This document shows positions 48,956 to 61,259 of a stretch of DNA of 64,000 bases, one piece after another; the first letter of the stretch is position 1, and each line of letters starts with the position of its first letter. The notes under the pieces are model-generated. The model was not told where the DNA came from and did not search any database. It was given only the letters and a program-made list of their open reading frames with translations. The stretch is from positions 186,001 to 250,000 of the forward strand of contig QENC01000001.1 in the NCBI GenBank assembly GCA_003331005.1, read 5' to 3'. The position numbers were made by a program, and so were the translations under genes. Source of the DNA: Candidatus Tokpelaia sp. JSC085 (GTDB lineage Bacteria > Pseudomonadota > Alphaproteobacteria > Rhizobiales > Rhizobiaceae).

Positions 48956-49266
48956 ATCGTACTCCTTGTCTGAGCTATACTGACTGCGCTCTCCTATGAC
49001 CCGATTCAGGAGGCGACCTGCAAGCAGCAGTATTAGAACATATTTTTATGGATATATCATCTTGTTTATCCATATTTTTGGATCGCAGGTCCCAGACTTC
49101 ACGCAGATATGATGGTCTTTACACATGATGGATTAGGCACATATGCTACATTGCATAACTGATGTATTTCAGTAATGGTCATGATAAAGAGCGTATTAGC
49201 CTTTGCGGTGGATGAGAATGTATGTATTGTAGCATGCGGTTTATCGGTTGATCAAGGAGACAGAAC

Positions 49267-50475
49267 TTGAGTGAAATCATCTTCGTTGCTAAAGAAAGGG
49301 TCAAAGTTGAAGCGCGTGTTGCCGCTTCACCAGAAACTGTGAGAAAATATACAGCACTCGGGTATTCCGTGATCGTTGAAACAGGTGCAGGTATTTCCTC
49401 ATGCATGCCAGATGCTGCATATGAGGCAGCAGGGGCAGAAATCGCTGGGACAGATGCTGCCAGAAAGGCGGATATTATCCTTAGGGTTCGCAGACCGATA
49501 AAACATGATGCCTATAAAAAAGGCGCGATTATGCTGGCCATATTTGATCCTCATGGCGCTGAAGATGAGATAATTGCTCTTGCAAAAGCAAAGATAACGG
49601 GTTTCTCCATGGAATTTATGCCCCGCATTACACGGGCACAGACGATGGATGTTTTATCCTCACAGGCCAGTCTTTCTGGTTATCAGGCAGTGATTGATGC
49701 AGCTGAAGTCTATAACCGAGTTATTCCTATGATGATGACAGCAGCAGGTACTGTCCCCGCTGCGAAGATTTTTGTCATGGGGGCAGGCGTTGCTGGCCTG
49801 CAGGCTATTGCAACAGCTCGTCGTCTTGGTGCGGTGGTCACAGCTAATGATGTACGGGCAGCGGTAAAGGAGCAGGTTGTTTCATTGGGAGCAAAATTTA
49901 TCGCTGTCGAGGATGAAGAATTCCGCACAGCTGAAACTGTTGCTGGCTATGCTAAAGAAATGTCGAAAAAATATCAGGAAAAGCAGGCGGCCTTGATAGC
50001 ACAGCACATTTCCAGACAGGATATCGTTATCACAACGGCCCTTATCCCTGGTCGTCCCGCTCCCCGTCTGATAACGAGGAGCATGCTTGAAACAATGCAG
50101 TTAGGATCCGTTTTGGTGGATCTTGCAGTTGAGCAGGGTGGTAATGTCGAAGGAGCAGTTGCTGACAGAATTATTGAAGTTAACGGGATAAAAATTGTTG
50201 GCTATGCTAATGTACCTGGTCGCATTGCAGCTACTGCTTCTCAGCTCTATGCACGGAATCTTTATGCATTTCTTGAAAAGATGACAGACAGGAAAGCTAG
50301 AAGACTAGCGATTAATTTTGAGGATGAACTGGTGAAGGCAACGCTGATCATCCATGATGGCAAGATTGTGCATTCAGCACTGAGTTCTCTATGCAACAGT
50401 AAAGAAGAAGCGGTTTCCTGTAAAAAACAGCAAGCAGTCACGATAGAGGAGATGAATCATGATGGTGGCTTTTGA
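49267..50475 (+). CDS. pntAA: NAD(P) transhydrogenase subunit alpha 1 (soluble NAD-binding)
   Basis: The NAD(H)-binding domain I of the proton-translocating transhydrogenase, which uses the proton gradient to make NADPH from NADH. The length is 402 residues from TTG 49267, which has AAGGAGA at 6 bases. The alanine dehydrogenase-like motifs are [40 protein letters not shown] (parts), the dinucleotide fold [21 protein letters not shown] (part), and [14 protein letters not shown]. The alphaproteobacterial enzyme is split in three chains. It overlaps pntAB by 17 bases. Confidence 0.96.
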   Translation: MSEIIFVAKERVKVEARVAASPETVRKYTALGYSVIVETGAGISSCMPDAAYEAAGAEIAGTDAARKADIILRVRRPIKHDAYKKGAIMLAIFDPHGAEDEIIALAKAKITGFSMEFMPRITRAQTMDVLSSQASLSGYQAVIDAAEVYNRVIPMMMTAAGTVPAAKIFVMGAGVAGLQAIATARRLGAVVTANDVRAAVKEQVVSLGAKFIAVEDEEFRTAETVAGYAKEMSKKYQEKQAALIAQHISRQDIVITTALIPGRPAPRLITRSMLETMQLGSVLVDLAVEQGGNVEGAVADRIIEVNGIKIVGYANVPGRIAATASQLYARNLYAFLEKMTDRKARRLAINFEDELVKATLIIHDGKIVHSALSSLCNSKEEAVSCKKQQAVTIEEMNHDGGF

Positions 50476-50851
50476 GAGGTCCCTTGATGGCCTGCATCAG
50501 GCAATACATGCTGTACGTGCTGCAGCAGCTAGCAATGATCTTGCTTCTACGCCTACTGGCAGCAGCGTTGATCCATTCATTTTTCAACTGGCCATTTTTG
50601 TACTATCGATTTTTGTTGGCTATTATGTTGTATGGGCAGTAACACCAGCACTACATACACCACTTATGGCTGTGACAAATGCCATTTCATCGGTTATCGT
50701 TGTCGGTGCACTTTTAGCAGTTGGGTTAGCATTATCGGGTTATGCAACCTTTTTCGGCTTTCTCGGTCTTATTTTTGCAAGTATCAATATTTTTGGCGGT
50801 TTTCTTGTTACCCAGCGTATGCTGGCTATGTACAAGAAAAAGGAAAGGTGA
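50459..50851 (+). CDS. pntAB: NAD(P) transhydrogenase subunit alpha 2 (membrane part)
   Basis: A 130-residue protein giving the first membrane helices of domain II of the transhydrogenase. Three helices cover about residues 40-60, 68-92 and 95-118; [22 protein letters not shown] is the conserved last helix. It has a charged and small-residue N-terminus of about 35 residues. Start ATG 50459 overlaps pntAA by 17 bases and is followed by pntB after 11 bases. Confidence 0.95.
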   Translation: MMVAFERSLDGLHQAIHAVRAAAASNDLASTPTGSSVDPFIFQLAIFVLSIFVGYYVVWAVTPALHTPLMAVTNAISSVIVVGALLAVGLALSGYATFFGFLGLIFASINIFGGFLVTQRMLAMYKKKER

Positions 50852-50862
50852 AGGAGTGAGAC

Positions 50863-52263
50863 ATGAATGTTAATTTTGCAGCCTTTCTTTATCTTTTTTC
50901 AGGAATACTTTTCGTTCTAGCTTTGCGCGGTTTTTCCCATCCTGTTACAAGCAGAAGGGGGAATATTTATGGCATAACGGGGATGGTTATAGCCGTTATA
51001 ACAACGCTTTTGCTGGCAAAACCGAGTTTAAACGGATTTCTACTTATTCTTCTTGGTCTTAGTGTTGGCGGCATTATCGGTGCTTGTATTGCAAGGCGCA
51101 TTGCTATGACAGCGATGCCGCAGCTTGTTGCTGCATTTCACTCACTTGTCGGCCTCGCTGCTGTTATGGTGTCAGCCGCAGCTCTTTATTCGCCATCTTC
51201 TTTTGGTCTTGGTGAAATTGGTTTTATTCACGGACGGGCACTGTTTGAAATGGCAATCGGGGTTACAATTGGTGCACTGACCTTTGCCGGTTCTGTCATT
51301 GCTTTTCTCAAGCTGGATGGACGCATGTCGGGAAAACCGATCATCCTGCCTTCTCGCCATGTCATTAATGCAGTGCTTAGTATCGCCATTGCCATCCTTG
51401 TTATCATTTTTCTGATCAGTGAGAGTCATTTTGTTTTTTGGTTAATTGTACTTCTGTCATTCATTTTCGGTATTGGCATGATCATTCCGATTGGCGGTGC
51501 AGATATGCCAGTGGTTGTCTCTATGCTCAACTCCTATTCAGGATGGGCAGCGTCTGGGATCGGTTTTACGCTTGGCAATATGGCACTCATTGTTACCGGT
51601 GCTCTTGTTGGCTCTTCTGGTGCAATTTTGAGCTATATTATGTGCAAAGGAATGAACCGTTCATTTATTTCAGTCATCTTCGGCGGTTTTGGTGGTGAGG
51701 ATACTGTTTCTTTGAACGAAGGCGGGGAAAGGCGTCTAGTCAAACAGGGATCGGCAGATGATGCCACCTTTTTTATGAAAAATGCTTCTAAAGTCATTAT
51801 CGCACCAGGTTATGGCATGGCTGTTGCACAGGCCCAACATGCATTGCGTGAAATGGCTGATAAACTCAAAGCTGAGGGTGTGGAGGTGAAATATGCTATT
51901 CATCCTGTTGCTGGGCGCATGCCCGGGCATATGAATGTGCTGCTTGCCGAAGCAAATGTGCCTTACGATGAAGTCTTTGAGCTGGAGAACATCAATTCCG
52001 AGTTTGCGACTGCGGATGTGGCTTTTGTCATCGGTGCAAATGATGTAACCAATCCAGCGGCTAAGACTGACCGTTCCTCGCCAATTTACGGCATGCCCAT
52101 TCTTGAGGTGGAAAAAGCGGGAACAGTCCTGTTTCTCAAACGTGGTATGGGGGCCGGCTATGCCGGTGTGGAGAATGAGCTGTTCTTCCGCGATAATACT
52201 ATGATGCTCTTTGGCGACGCGAAAAAAATGGTGGAGTCTATTGTAAAATCATTGGATCAATAG
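50863..52263 (+). CDS. pntB: NAD(P) transhydrogenase subunit beta
   Basis: The subunit with most of the proton channel and the NADP-binding domain III. It has 466 residues: about nine helices up to residue 270 (ARRIAMTAMPQLVAAFHSLVGLAA in part and the GGADMPVVVSMLNSYSGWAA loop), then domain III with APGYGMAVAQAQHAL, HPVAGRMPGHMNVLLAEA, VIGANDVTNPAA and KRGMGAGYAG. The operon pntAA-pntAB-pntB ends here, 83 bases before dxs. Confidence 0.97.
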   Translation: MNVNFAAFLYLFSGILFVLALRGFSHPVTSRRGNIYGITGMVIAVITTLLLAKPSLNGFLLILLGLSVGGIIGACIARRIAMTAMPQLVAAFHSLVGLAAVMVSAAALYSPSSFGLGEIGFIHGRALFEMAIGVTIGALTFAGSVIAFLKLDGRMSGKPIILPSRHVINAVLSIAIAILVIIFLISESHFVFWLIVLLSFIFGIGMIIPIGGADMPVVVSMLNSYSGWAASGIGFTLGNMALIVTGALVGSSGAILSYIMCKGMNRSFISVIFGGFGGEDTVSLNEGGERRLVKQGSADDATFFMKNASKVIIAPGYGMAVAQAQHALREMADKLKAEGVEVKYAIHPVAGRMPGHMNVLLAEANVPYDEVFELENINSEFATADVAFVIGANDVTNPAAKTDRSSPIYGMPILEVEKAGTVLFLKRGMGAGYAGVENELFFRDNTMMLFGDAKKMVESIVKSLDQ

Positions 52264-52346
52264 GGAGAGGTGATCGATTTTGATCGAATCAAAAAGACAA
52301 CGAGCTGTAAAATTTTACAATCCTGACTCTAGGAAAGGGAACTATT

Positions 52347-54272
52347 GTGTTACGATCTAACACACCCTTATTGGATAAGGTCCGGGTGCCCTCCGATTTG
52401 CGTAAACTCTCAGAAGCAGAGCTTCCGCAATTAGCAGATGAATTGCGTGCGGAAACAATTGATGCTGTTTCCATGACAGGTGGACATTTAGGAGCAGGAC
52501 TTGGTGTGGTTGAACTGACTGTCGCTATTCATTACGTTTTTGATACACCATTGGATCGCTTAATCTGGGATGTAGGACATCAGACATATCCTCATAAAAT
52601 ATTGACCGGGCGTCGTGATCGTATCCGCACCTTGCGGCAGGCCGGTGGGCTTTCTGGGTTTACTAAAAGGACGGAAAGTAGATATGATCCTTTTGGTGCA
52701 GGACACTCATCAACCTCTATTTCTGCCGGGCTTGGCATAGCGGTCGCGAGCAGTCTGAATAGTATTGAACGTAACGTTATTGTTGTGATCGGGGATGGTG
52801 CCATGTCCGCCGGTATGGCCTACGAGGCGATGAACAACGCTGGTGCACTTGATGCTCGATTAGTTGTTATTTTAAACGATAATGACATGTCAATTGCACC
52901 ACCTACCGGCGCAATGAGTGCCTATCTTGCCCGGCTTGTGTCAAGTCCTTCCTACCGCACTTTACGTGAACGTGTGAAAGCGTTAAGTAAAAAACTACCG
53001 AAGTTCTTTTCGGAAAAAGCTAGACGTTCGGAGGAATATGCCAGGGGATTTCTTACAGGCGGAACCTTATTTGAAGAACTTGGCTTTTATTATATCGGAC
53101 CAATCGATGGACATAATTTTGACCACTTGTTGCCAATCCTAAAAAATGTCCGCGCATGGGCAAAAGGGCCGGTACTGGTCCATGTCGTAACTTGTAAGGG
53201 AAAGGGCTATCTTCCTGCTGAAATTTCTGCCGATAAATATCATGGCGTCAGTCGCTTTAATATTATAACTGGTGAACAAATCAAAAAAACAAGCAATGCA
53301 CCGTCCTATACCAAGGTTTTTGCCTCTGCTTTGATTACAGAAGCGTATCATGATGATAGGATTGTTGCCATTACTGCAGCAATGCCAGGAGGTACAGGTC
53401 TCGATGTGTTTGCGAGGCATTTCCCGGAGCGGACATTTGATACAGGTATTGCTGAACAGCATGCAGTGACCTTTGCTGCTGGTTTGGCAGCTGAAGGGTT
53501 AAAACCATTTGTAGCAATTTATTCAACCTTCTTGCAACGTGGCTATGACCAGATCATCCATGATGTTTCCATACAGAATTTACCAGTCCGCTTTGCCATT
53601 GACAGGGCAGGCTTTGTCGGGGCTGATGGTTCAACCCATGCCGGCAGTTTCGACACCGGTTTTTTAACTGCATTGCCAGGTTTTGTCGTTATGGCTGCTG
53701 CCGATAATCTAGAACTGATGCACATGGTTCGTACTGCTGCTGCCTATGATGCAGGGCCAATTTCTTTCCGCTATCCGCGGGGTGAGGGTATTGGTGTAGA
53801 ACTGCCCCAACGTGGAGAAATTCTGCCAATTGGCAAAGGCCGTGTCCTGCGTAAAGGTACCCGGGTTGCCATTCTCTCTTTGGGGACGAGGTTAAATGAA
53901 GCACTTGCGGCAGCGGATGAATTACTCGCAGCCGGTTTCTCAACAACAGTTGCGGATGCTCGTTTCGCTAAGCCACTCGATGAAGAACTGATTATGTGGA
54001 TGACCTGTGAACATGAGGTTCTTGTGACCATTGAAGAAGGTGCTTTGAACGGTTTTGGTGCGCAGATCTTACAGTTTCTTGCTTCACATGGATTGCTCGA
54101 TCATGGTCTAAAAGTCCGTACCTTGACCTTCCCAGATCTCTATCTCAGCCATGGCACGCAGGAAAAAGTTCTTTCACAGATTGGCCTTGACAGGGAAGGA
54201 ATTGTTAAAACCGTTTTTACTATGCTGAATCACGAAATGATAATTAGTCCACGAATATCAGCTATGATGTGA
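52347..54272 (+). CDS. dxs: 1-deoxy-D-xylulose-5-phosphate synthase
   Basis: Dxs condenses pyruvate and glyceraldehyde 3-phosphate with thiamine diphosphate to give DXP, the entry to the MEP isoprenoid pathway and a substrate of PdxJ (encoded near 1 kb). The length is 641 residues. The ThDP/magnesium motif is [23 protein letters not shown] (part), the N-terminal [17 protein letters not shown], the glutamate region [18 protein letters not shown], and PTGRADAD-like [21 protein letters not shown] (part) are intact. The start is GTG 52347 with GGAAAGGGA before it. Confidence 0.97.
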   Translation: MLRSNTPLLDKVRVPSDLRKLSEAELPQLADELRAETIDAVSMTGGHLGAGLGVVELTVAIHYVFDTPLDRLIWDVGHQTYPHKILTGRRDRIRTLRQAGGLSGFTKRTESRYDPFGAGHSSTSISAGLGIAVASSLNSIERNVIVVIGDGAMSAGMAYEAMNNAGALDARLVVILNDNDMSIAPPTGAMSAYLARLVSSPSYRTLRERVKALSKKLPKFFSEKARRSEEYARGFLTGGTLFEELGFYYIGPIDGHNFDHLLPILKNVRAWAKGPVLVHVVTCKGKGYLPAEISADKYHGVSRFNIITGEQIKKTSNAPSYTKVFASALITEAYHDDRIVAITAAMPGGTGLDVFARHFPERTFDTGIAEQHAVTFAAGLAAEGLKPFVAIYSTFLQRGYDQIIHDVSIQNLPVRFAIDRAGFVGADGSTHAGSFDTGFLTALPGFVVMAAADNLELMHMVRTAAAYDAGPISFRYPRGEGIGVELPQRGEILPIGKGRVLRKGTRVAILSLGTRLNEALAAADELLAAGFSTTVADARFAKPLDEELIMWMTCEHEVLVTIEEGALNGFGAQILQFLASHGLLDHGLKVRTLTFPDLYLSHGTQEKVLSQIGLDREGIVKTVFTMLNHEMIISPRISAMM

Positions 54273-54297
54273 TGTAGAGAATATAAATCGTCAGGGA

Positions 54298-54747
54298 TCA
54301 CCGATTTTCTATTATTGATGGTGCTGGAAGCAAGTCAGATACTGACTTACAGTCCTTAAGCCAAACATCATAAACAGGATGTTCAACAGCATTTAGCCCA
54401 GGACTATCGGTAAACATCCATCCCGTGAAAATGCGCCGGAGATTCTGTGTGAAACTCATCTCATTAACCTCAACAAAACCGTCTGTTCGAGGAGGTTCAT
54501 CTTCAGAGCTTGTATAGCAAACACGTGGAGTAATTTGTAGTGTGCCGAATTGGTATGTTCCATCGATTGGTATCTCAAATGTGACAATCCGTCCGGTGAT
54601 CTTATCCAGCCCTGAAAATACAGCCACAGGACTACTTAAACGTTTCGCCTGAACAGATGTAACTGCCATGATACCACTGCAAATAGCAATGACAAGTTTG
54701 TATAAAAAAAAATTACAGCACGTCCTATTTTTCAGGTGACCATGCAT
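54298..54747 (-). CDS. DUF2155 domain-containing periplasmic protein
   Basis: A 149-residue exported protein with an N-terminal hydrophobic signal (LVIAICSGIMAVTSVQA) and the DUF2155 domain: SSPVAVFSGLDKITGRIVTFEIP, FGTLQITPRVCYTSSEDEPPRTDGFVEV and FTGWMFTDSPGLNAVEHPVYDVWLKDC appear in order (each in part). DUF2155 proteins accompany the NDUFA12-like gene in alphaproteobacteria and their function is unknown. ATG 54747 (or 54750) follows AGGAG and overlaps the NDUFA12 coding end by about 23 bases. It is convergent with dxs. Rhizobial genomes often have aat next; it is not here. Confidence 0.88.
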   Translation of the reverse strand: MHGHLKNRTCCNFFLYKLVIAICSGIMAVTSVQAKRLSSPVAVFSGLDKITGRIVTFEIPIDGTYQFGTLQITPRVCYTSSEDEPPRTDGFVEVNEMSFTQNLRRIFTGWMFTDSPGLNAVEHPVYDVWLKDCKSVSDLLPAPSIIENR

Positions 54748-55111
54748 CATAATCTCCTGTAATGTGTGGACACTTTCTTGATTCCTTTGAGGAATAAGCT
54801 GCATTCGTACCAGTTAAATTAGGCTGATAGGGTTTTTCCCACTTATGTGCCTTATAATGTTCCTGTGAAGGAGGCACATCTGTTCTATAGTGAATCCAGC
54901 CATGCCAACCAGGCGGAATTGTTGAAGCTTCAGAATAATCCTTGTAAATAACCCAGCGGCGCGTCTTACCCTCCTGATTAGGACGACCTTCATAATAGAC
55001 ATTACCGAACTGATCTTCTCCAACAGCTTTACCCTTACGCCAAGTAAAAAAACGCGTACCAATTGTATTGCCATTCCACCAGGTAAAGGTTTGCTTCAAA
55101 AAACCCGCCAT
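54725..55111 (-). CDS. NADH:ubiquinone oxidoreductase accessory subunit NDUFA12 (17.2 kDa)
   Basis: A 128-residue homologue of the mitochondrial complex I subunit NDUFA12, a supernumerary subunit present in alphaproteobacteria. It has FFTWRKGKAVGEDQFGNVYYE, TRRWVIYKDYSEASTIPPGWHGWIHY (parts), PPSQEHYKAHKWEKPYQPNLTGT, and the tail YDAWSPEK. It is thought to stabilise the matrix/cytoplasmic arm of complex I. It is followed with overlap by the DUF2155 gene on the same strand. Confidence 0.94.
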   Translation of the reverse strand: MAGFLKQTFTWWNGNTIGTRFFTWRKGKAVGEDQFGNVYYEGRPNQEGKTRRWVIYKDYSEASTIPPGWHGWIHYRTDVPPSQEHYKAHKWEKPYQPNLTGTNAAYSSKESRKCPHITGDYDAWSPEK

Positions 55112-55352
55112 GATTTCTCACTCCGACCCGATATTTCGGTTGCGTTAAATTGCATTTAAAGACTAGACTTCCATAATTAACTTTTTTCGTTAAGTTATAT
55201 GATAGTTTTGCTATTTATCAAACATGGTGGTGTGAAAATCGGGGTTACAAAACGTATATTTCTTGACCTACATTTTTCCAAAATTTTATAAACTGCCTGG
55301 AAGAGTCCGCCCGCAGTTGCAGTATAGTCAGTAGTCAATAGGCACATCAGGC

Positions 55353-56849
55353 TTATTTCAGCAGTTTTTCTTTTAATATGGCATTCACTTTTTGTGGATT
55401 TGCTTTTCCGCTTGTTGCTTTCATAACCTGTCCAACAAACCAGCTGGAAAGTGCAGGATTGCCCTGTGTTTGTACAATCTTGTCAGAGTTGGCAGCCAGA
55501 ACTTTATCTATAACTTTTTCGATAGTATCACTATCAGTGATCTGCTTCATGCCACGTTGTTCAACAATTGCAACTGGATCACCACCTTCATGCCAGATGA
55601 TCTCAAAGAGATCCTTGGCAATTCTGCCAGAAATTTTTTCCTGTTTAATAAGATCAATAATGGCGCCAAGCTGTTCAGGTGTCACAGGAGTTTCCTTAAT
55701 ACCTAATCCTGCTCTGCGCAAAGCGCCAAGGAGATCATTGATAACCCAATTAGCTGCAGTTTTTTTATCTCTCCCCTTTGCAACCGCTTCAAAATAGTCG
55801 GCAGTTTCTTTTTCTGCTATGAGGACAGACGCATCATAAATAGTAAGACCCATATCAGCTATCAAGCGATTTTTTCGATCATCTGGAAGTTCTGGTAGAT
55901 TCGATGCAATCTCGTCTACAAAAGATTGATCAAATTCAAAAGGTAAAAGATCAGGATCTGGGAAATAGCGGTAATCATGTACTTCTTCTTTCAATCGCAT
56001 GGAGATCGTTGCACCTTTCTCGGCATTGAACAGGCGTGTTTCCTGATCAATTTTGCCGCCAGCTTCCAGAATATCAATCTGGCGGCGCGCTTCATAATCA
56101 ATAGCCTGACCAACAAAACGGATTGAATTAATATTCTTGATCTCACAGCGGGTACCGAAGGATTCTCCCGGTCGTCTGACAGAAACGTTGACATCGGCTC
56201 GCATCGAACCTTCATCCATATTGCCGTCACAGGTCTCTAGATAACGAACAATGGTGCGGAGTTTACTGAGGTAGGCTTTAGCTTCAGCAGCTGAACGCAG
56301 GTCTGGCTTTGAAACAATCTCCATAAGTGCGATACCAGCACGGTTCAGATCAACAAAAGAAAGAAACGGATGCTGGTCATGCATGGACTTGCCAGCATCC
56401 TGCTCAAGATGCAGACGTTCAATACCTATTTCAATCTCTTCAAACTGTCTTCCTGATTCTGGACCGAGGGTGATAGTCACTTTCCCTTCTCCCACAATCG
56501 GTTGCCAAAATTGTGAAATCTGATATCCTTGTGGTAGATCTGGATAGAAGTAGTTCTTACGATCAAAAGATGATCTGAGGTTGATCTGTGCTTTTAGACC
56601 AAGACCTGTCCTGATAGCCTGCCGTACACATTCTATATTGAGAGCTGGCAGCATACCTGGCATTGCCGCATCAATGAGCGAAACATTCGCATTTGGTTCA
56701 GCACCGAAGTTGGTTGGTGCACTTGAGAATAGCTTGGAACCAGAGATTATCTGAGCATGTGTTTCTATACCGATGATCACTTCCCAGTTCCCTGTCACAC
56801 CGGCAATCAGACGTTTGGGATCAGAGACCCGAGTATCAATGATGGTCAT
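55353..56849 (-). CDS. gatB: Aspartyl/glutamyl-tRNA(Asn/Gln) amidotransferase subunit B
   Basis: GatB with GatA and GatC amidates Glu-tRNA(Gln) (and Asp-tRNA(Asn)). The length is 498 residues from ATG 56849, preceded by GGATAA. Signature strings: [48 protein letters not shown] and [13 protein letters not shown], and RADVNVSVR, with the tail domain of two modules (GatB/YqeY) ending [15 protein letters not shown]. gatA and gatC are outside the window. Confidence 0.97.
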   Translation of the reverse strand: MTIIDTRVSDPKRLIAGVTGNWEVIIGIETHAQIISGSKLFSSAPTNFGAEPNANVSLIDAAMPGMLPALNIECVRQAIRTGLGLKAQINLRSSFDRKNYFYPDLPQGYQISQFWQPIVGEGKVTITLGPESGRQFEEIEIGIERLHLEQDAGKSMHDQHPFLSFVDLNRAGIALMEIVSKPDLRSAAEAKAYLSKLRTIVRYLETCDGNMDEGSMRADVNVSVRRPGESFGTRCEIKNINSIRFVGQAIDYEARRQIDILEAGGKIDQETRLFNAEKGATISMRLKEEVHDYRYFPDPDLLPFEFDQSFVDEIASNLPELPDDRKNRLIADMGLTIYDASVLIAEKETADYFEAVAKGRDKKTAANWVINDLLGALRRAGLGIKETPVTPEQLGAIIDLIKQEKISGRIAKDLFEIIWHEGGDPVAIVEQRGMKQITDSDTIEKVIDKVLAANSDKIVQTQGNPALSSWFVGQVMKATSGKANPQKVNAILKEKLLK

Positions 56850-57114
56850 CACTTATCCATTATCAATATCAATTTATATAATTTATATGCAAATGTTAGA
56901 AATACAACTTCTTTGGCTAACCCAAAGCAGAACGCAAGTCTCTCTTTTCAAACCAAGAGCTGAGGCAATGGTAAGCGTCATCGTTCCATGCTGACAGCTG
57001 CACTTCTTGTTTTTTTATAAGTAATAAAATCCACTATATCATATAATACTGTCGATGGTTCTGGCTATAGGAATAAATCATCATAAAAACATGGTGAATA
57101 TCGTTTGCATTCAT

Positions 57115-59094
57115 TTACTCAAGTCTATTCTTATGACGGCGTATATCAGGAGGCGTTGCTTCTTCGCGCAGTTGGGCAACCACATGATCGAGTGGCAATT
57201 CCACCGGACGAAGCCGCGAGCCAAAACGACGGACACTGATCGTACCCTGTACTTCTTCGCGTTTACCGCAGACTAAGATAACCGGAACTTTTTGCAATGA
57301 ATGTTCACGCACCTTATAGCTAATCTTCTCATTGCGCAAATCGGCTACGGCAACCAAGCCAGCGGCTCTAAGTTTTGCAGTCGCCTGTTTCGCATACTCA
57401 TCCGCTTCGGATGTAATGGTCGTAACTACAGTCTGCAGCGGCGCGAACCACAGCGGCATATGTCCAGAAAAATTTTCAATCAGAATACCAATAAAACGCT
57501 CAAGAGAGCCACAGATGGCCCGATGAATCATCACTGGCTGATGTTTTTCGGAGTTTTTATCTATGTAGAAAGCACCAAATCGTTTCGGTAGATTAAAGTC
57601 AACCTGGGTTGTGCCACATTGCCATTCACGGCCAATGGCATCTTTCAATGTGTATTCAAATTTCGGTCCATAAAACGCCCCTTCACCTGGTAAAATATCC
57701 GTTCTAATACTACCTTGTTGCTCAATCATTTTAAGCACTTCACCCATTATGCTCTCTGCACGGTCCCAGAGAGCCTCAGAACCAACACGCTTCTCTGGCC
57801 TCGTAGAAAGTTTGACCGTTACTTCATGAAAGCCGAAATCCGCATATGTGGAAAGAATAAGATTATTAATTCGTAAACACTCATCCGCAAGTTGTTCATC
57901 CGTGCAGAAGATGTGTGCATCGTCTTGTGTGAAGCTGCGCACACGCATTAACCCGTGCAGCGCGCCTGAAGGTTCACAACGATGTACTGTGCCAAACTCT
58001 GCCATTTTGATTGGAAGATCACGGTAGGATTTCAGTCCATACCTGAAAATCTGCACATGACCAGGGCAGCTCATGGGTTTCAGCGCATAGACCCTCTCAT
58101 CTTCTGCATGATCATCGGCAGATGTTACCTTGAACATCTTTTCTTTATACCAGTCCCAATGACCGGACATTTCCCAGAGATTCTTGTCAAGTACCTGTGG
58201 AGCATTGACTTCTATATATCCATCACCATCGATTCGGCGGCGCATATAGCTTACCAGATTCTGGAACAGTTTCCAGCCCTTTGCATGCCAGAAGATTACT
58301 CCAGGGCCTTCTTCCTGAAAATGGAAAAGATCCATTTCACGTCCAAGCCTCCGATGGTCGCGTTTTTCGGCTGCTTCTAGCATAGTCAAATAGGCTCTGA
58401 GATCGTTGTCATTGGCAAAGACTGCACCATAGATACGGGTTAGCATGGGATTTCTGGAATTACCACGCCAATAGGCACCGGCAACCTTCATTAGCTTAAA
58501 GGCACTTCCGATTTGTCCAGTAGAAACCATATGTGGTCCACTGCACAAATCAAACCAGTCTCCTTGAAAATAAATCTTAACATCCCGCCCTTCAGATATT
58601 GCGTCAAGCAGTTCAATTTTGTATATTTCCCCTCTTTCAGTAAAGATTTTTCTTGCTTGTTCACGTGACCAGATTTCCTTATGATATGGTTTGTTCTGGG
58701 CAATGATTGCCCTCATCTTCTTTTCAAGAGCGGTCAGATCATCAAGGGTAAAAGGCTGGGTTCGGGCAAAATCATAATAAAAACCGTTTTCAATGACCGG
58801 ACCAATCGCTATCTTTGTTTCCGGAAACAATTCCTGAACCGCTTCTGCTAAGACATGAGCGCAGTCATGACGAATAAGCTCGAGGGCTTGTGGATCTTCT
58901 CGTGTGATGATTTCTATCCTCCCTGATATAGTAATTGGATCAGAGAGATCGCATAAAATGCCGTTTAAATTATAGGCAATGGCCTCTTGAACCAGCGACT
59001 GGGAAATGGATTGGGCTAGATCTGTTCCAGTGATACCGAACGTGTAATCGCGCCTTGATTTGTCAGGAAAGATCAGGGAAATTATGGAAGACAT
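57115..59094 (-). CDS. thrS: Threonyl-tRNA synthetase
   Basis: A class II synthetase of 659 residues. Order: TGS domain (1-60), second N domain editing region with [34 protein letters not shown] (parts, editing HxxxH region), catalytic core with [10 protein letters not shown], motif 2 [25 protein letters not shown] (parts), zinc ligands C-H-H, motif 3 [16 protein letters not shown], and the anticodon-binding domain with [12 protein letters not shown] and TISVRRFGS near the end. No strong ribosome site is seen before ATG 59094. Confidence 0.97.
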   Translation of the reverse strand: MSSIISLIFPDKSRRDYTFGITGTDLAQSISQSLVQEAIAYNLNGILCDLSDPITISGRIEIITREDPQALELIRHDCAHVLAEAVQELFPETKIAIGPVIENGFYYDFARTQPFTLDDLTALEKKMRAIIAQNKPYHKEIWSREQARKIFTERGEIYKIELLDAISEGRDVKIYFQGDWFDLCSGPHMVSTGQIGSAFKLMKVAGAYWRGNSRNPMLTRIYGAVFANDNDLRAYLTMLEAAEKRDHRRLGREMDLFHFQEEGPGVIFWHAKGWKLFQNLVSYMRRRIDGDGYIEVNAPQVLDKNLWEMSGHWDWYKEKMFKVTSADDHAEDERVYALKPMSCPGHVQIFRYGLKSYRDLPIKMAEFGTVHRCEPSGALHGLMRVRSFTQDDAHIFCTDEQLADECLRINNLILSTYADFGFHEVTVKLSTRPEKRVGSEALWDRAESIMGEVLKMIEQQGSIRTDILPGEGAFYGPKFEYTLKDAIGREWQCGTTQVDFNLPKRFGAFYIDKNSEKHQPVMIHRAICGSLERFIGILIENFSGHMPLWFAPLQTVVTTITSEADEYAKQATAKLRAAGLVAVADLRNEKISYKVREHSLQKVPVILVCGKREEVQGTISVRRFGSRLRPVELPLDHVVAQLREEATPPDIRRHKNRLE

Positions 59095-59388
59095 TTATAG
59101 ACTCACTATCCAGTTCTGCTAACAAGTGCGAGTGGTAGCCAGAGGTCTTAGAAAAATCCAGTGTCGTGCTTAGTTTATAGATACGCAAAACCATTTAAAC
59201 CCGTTCAGCTGAAAATAACTTTGTTCTTCTGAGAAGAAAATCTGAATTATCTAGCGTGATTATACTAAAAATAAACTTTGAAACATCTTCATGTTGCACA
59301 ATCATCTTCTCCATCAATACAAAGACACCTAGCTGTAGTATATATAGATGCATGGAAGTCTTTTTTCCAGCAATATTATTAGGCCGTT

Positions 59389-60936
59389 CTATTCCCACTC
59401 AATGGTACCAGGAGGTTTGGATGTGACATCATAGACAACACGATTAATCCCCTGAACCTCATTAATGATACGTGTCGCTGTCCGACTCAAGAACTCCATA
59501 TCATAGTGATAGAAATCTGCTGTCATTCCATCAACAGACGTGACAGCACGTAATGCACAAACATATTCATATGTGCGACTATCACCCATTACGCCAACCG
59601 TACGCACTGGTAACAGTACGGCAAAAGCTTGCCAAATCACATTATAAAGTCCAGCCTTGTGTATTTCATCAAGATATATGGCATCCGCTTCACACAGGAT
59701 TCTTAGCTTTTCACGCGTCACAACACCAGGACATCGGATAGCAAGGCCGGGACCGGGAAATGGATGGCGATGAATAAAATGCTCAGGCAAGCCTAACTCA
59801 TAGCCAAGCGTCCGCACCTCATTTTTGAATAATTCACGTAATGGCTCAACAAGTTTCATATCCATTCGATCTGGCAAACCACCGACATTATGATGGCTCT
59901 TAATAGGAAGAGATGAAGTCCCGGCACAAGATTCAATCACATCAGGATATAATGTCCCCTGCGCCAAAAAATCAGCGCCTCCAATCTTTCTTGCTTCTTC
60001 CTCAAAGACCTCAATAAAAAGGCGACCGATAATTTTTCGTTTCTGTTCAGAATCACGGATGCCTTCTAGCGCATTGATGAATAAATCAGAGGCATCAACA
60101 TGCACCAACGAAATAGCATAGGCTTCACGAAACATTGAAATGACTTCTCGTGCCTCATTTTTGCGCATTAGCCCGTGATCTACTAGAATACAGGTGAGTT
60201 GGTGCCCTATCGCCTTATGAATCAGCACTGCCGCCACAGCAGAATCAATTCCACCAGACAAACCACAGATAACCCGGCTATGACCAACCTGCTGACGGAT
60301 CATGGCAATCACCTGCTTTCGATAGGAATCCATTGTCCACTCATCTTTTACGCCAACGATGTTGAGAACAAAATTTCTGATAAGCTGTGCACCATCAGGT
60401 GTATGCACCACTTCCGGATGGAACTGCACCGCATAAAATTGGCGTTTTTCATCCGCAATAGCAGCAAAAGGTGCACCAGCAGAAGTGCCAATTACACGGA
60501 AGCCTTCTGGTAAAGAAGTAACACTATCACCATGGCTCATCCACACCTGATAGCATCGGCCCTTCTGCCAGACACCGTCAAAAAGTGGGCTTTCATTCTC
60601 AATTTTTAGAAAGGCTCGCCCAAATTCGCGCTTTCTATCAGTCTCAACCTGACCACCAAGCTGCACGCACATTGTCTGTTCCCCATAGCAGATTCCTAAG
60701 ACAGGAACACCAGAATCAAAGACTTCCTGAGGTGCATTTGGACTATTAATCGCCATGGCTGAGTATGGGCCACCTGACAGAATTACGCCCCTCGGCTTGA
60801 TACGGGCGAAATCTTGTGCAGCGGATTGAAATGGTACTATTTTTGAATAGACACCTGCTTCCCGGACACGTCGCGCTATAAGCCGCGTCACTTGGCTGCC
60901 AAAATCAATGATAAGAATGGTTTCAGGATAGCCCAT
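59389..60936 (-). CDS. guaA: GMP synthase (glutamine-hydrolysing)
   Basis: GuaA converts XMP to GMP using ATP and glutamine. The length is 515 residues. The N-terminal class I glutaminase has [16 protein letters not shown] (nucleophile cysteine) and QFHPEVVHT; the PP-loop ATPase has [19 protein letters not shown]; the dimer domain includes [15 protein letters not shown] and ends [13 protein letters not shown], the standard C-terminus. It stands alone on the minus strand between thrS and infA. Confidence 0.98.
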   Translation of the reverse strand: MGYPETILIIDFGSQVTRLIARRVREAGVYSKIVPFQSAAQDFARIKPRGVILSGGPYSAMAINSPNAPQEVFDSGVPVLGICYGEQTMCVQLGGQVETDRKREFGRAFLKIENESPLFDGVWQKGRCYQVWMSHGDSVTSLPEGFRVIGTSAGAPFAAIADEKRQFYAVQFHPEVVHTPDGAQLIRNFVLNIVGVKDEWTMDSYRKQVIAMIRQQVGHSRVICGLSGGIDSAVAAVLIHKAIGHQLTCILVDHGLMRKNEAREVISMFREAYAISLVHVDASDLFINALEGIRDSEQKRKIIGRLFIEVFEEEARKIGGADFLAQGTLYPDVIESCAGTSSLPIKSHHNVGGLPDRMDMKLVEPLRELFKNEVRTLGYELGLPEHFIHRHPFPGPGLAIRCPGVVTREKLRILCEADAIYLDEIHKAGLYNVIWQAFAVLLPVRTVGVMGDSRTYEYVCALRAVTSVDGMTADFYHYDMEFLSRTATRIINEVQGINRVVYDVTSKPPGTIEWE

Positions 60937-61259
60937 ATATGCAAGTACTAAAGAAAGTTGAGAACAAACGCAAGATATTTCGGACAGCAGTCATTAGGGA
61001 AAAAGCACTCATAATCTCTAGAATGCTATCAATCTTTCTGCAGAAAGAGAATGATTATATAATGATTTTGTGACAGTAGGCAAATCTCAGCCTAGCTATT
61101 GGAGCAGATTATGTTTGCATAATATGAAAAAGGAGATAAATTTCAGTGATTATTTGAAATAAAAGGGAATCTTGTTATTCACAAACAAGTTATAATCTTA
61201 TAGGTTGAATATACATCAATCAGTATGATGCTATCAAATTTTCATTAGACAGGGTGTCA
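60937..61259. other. Gene-free divergent interval between guaA and infA
   Basis: 323 AT-rich bases with promoters for guaA (minus) and infA (plus). It holds a perfect 14-base palindrome CTTTCTGCAGAAAG (61034-61047) and a second one, ATTATG-TTTG-CATAAT (61108-61123). A ribosome-site-like AAGGAGATAAA near 61132 leads to no ORF. A TATAAT (61191-61196) lies 64 bases before infA but without a well-placed -35 box. Confidence 0.45.
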
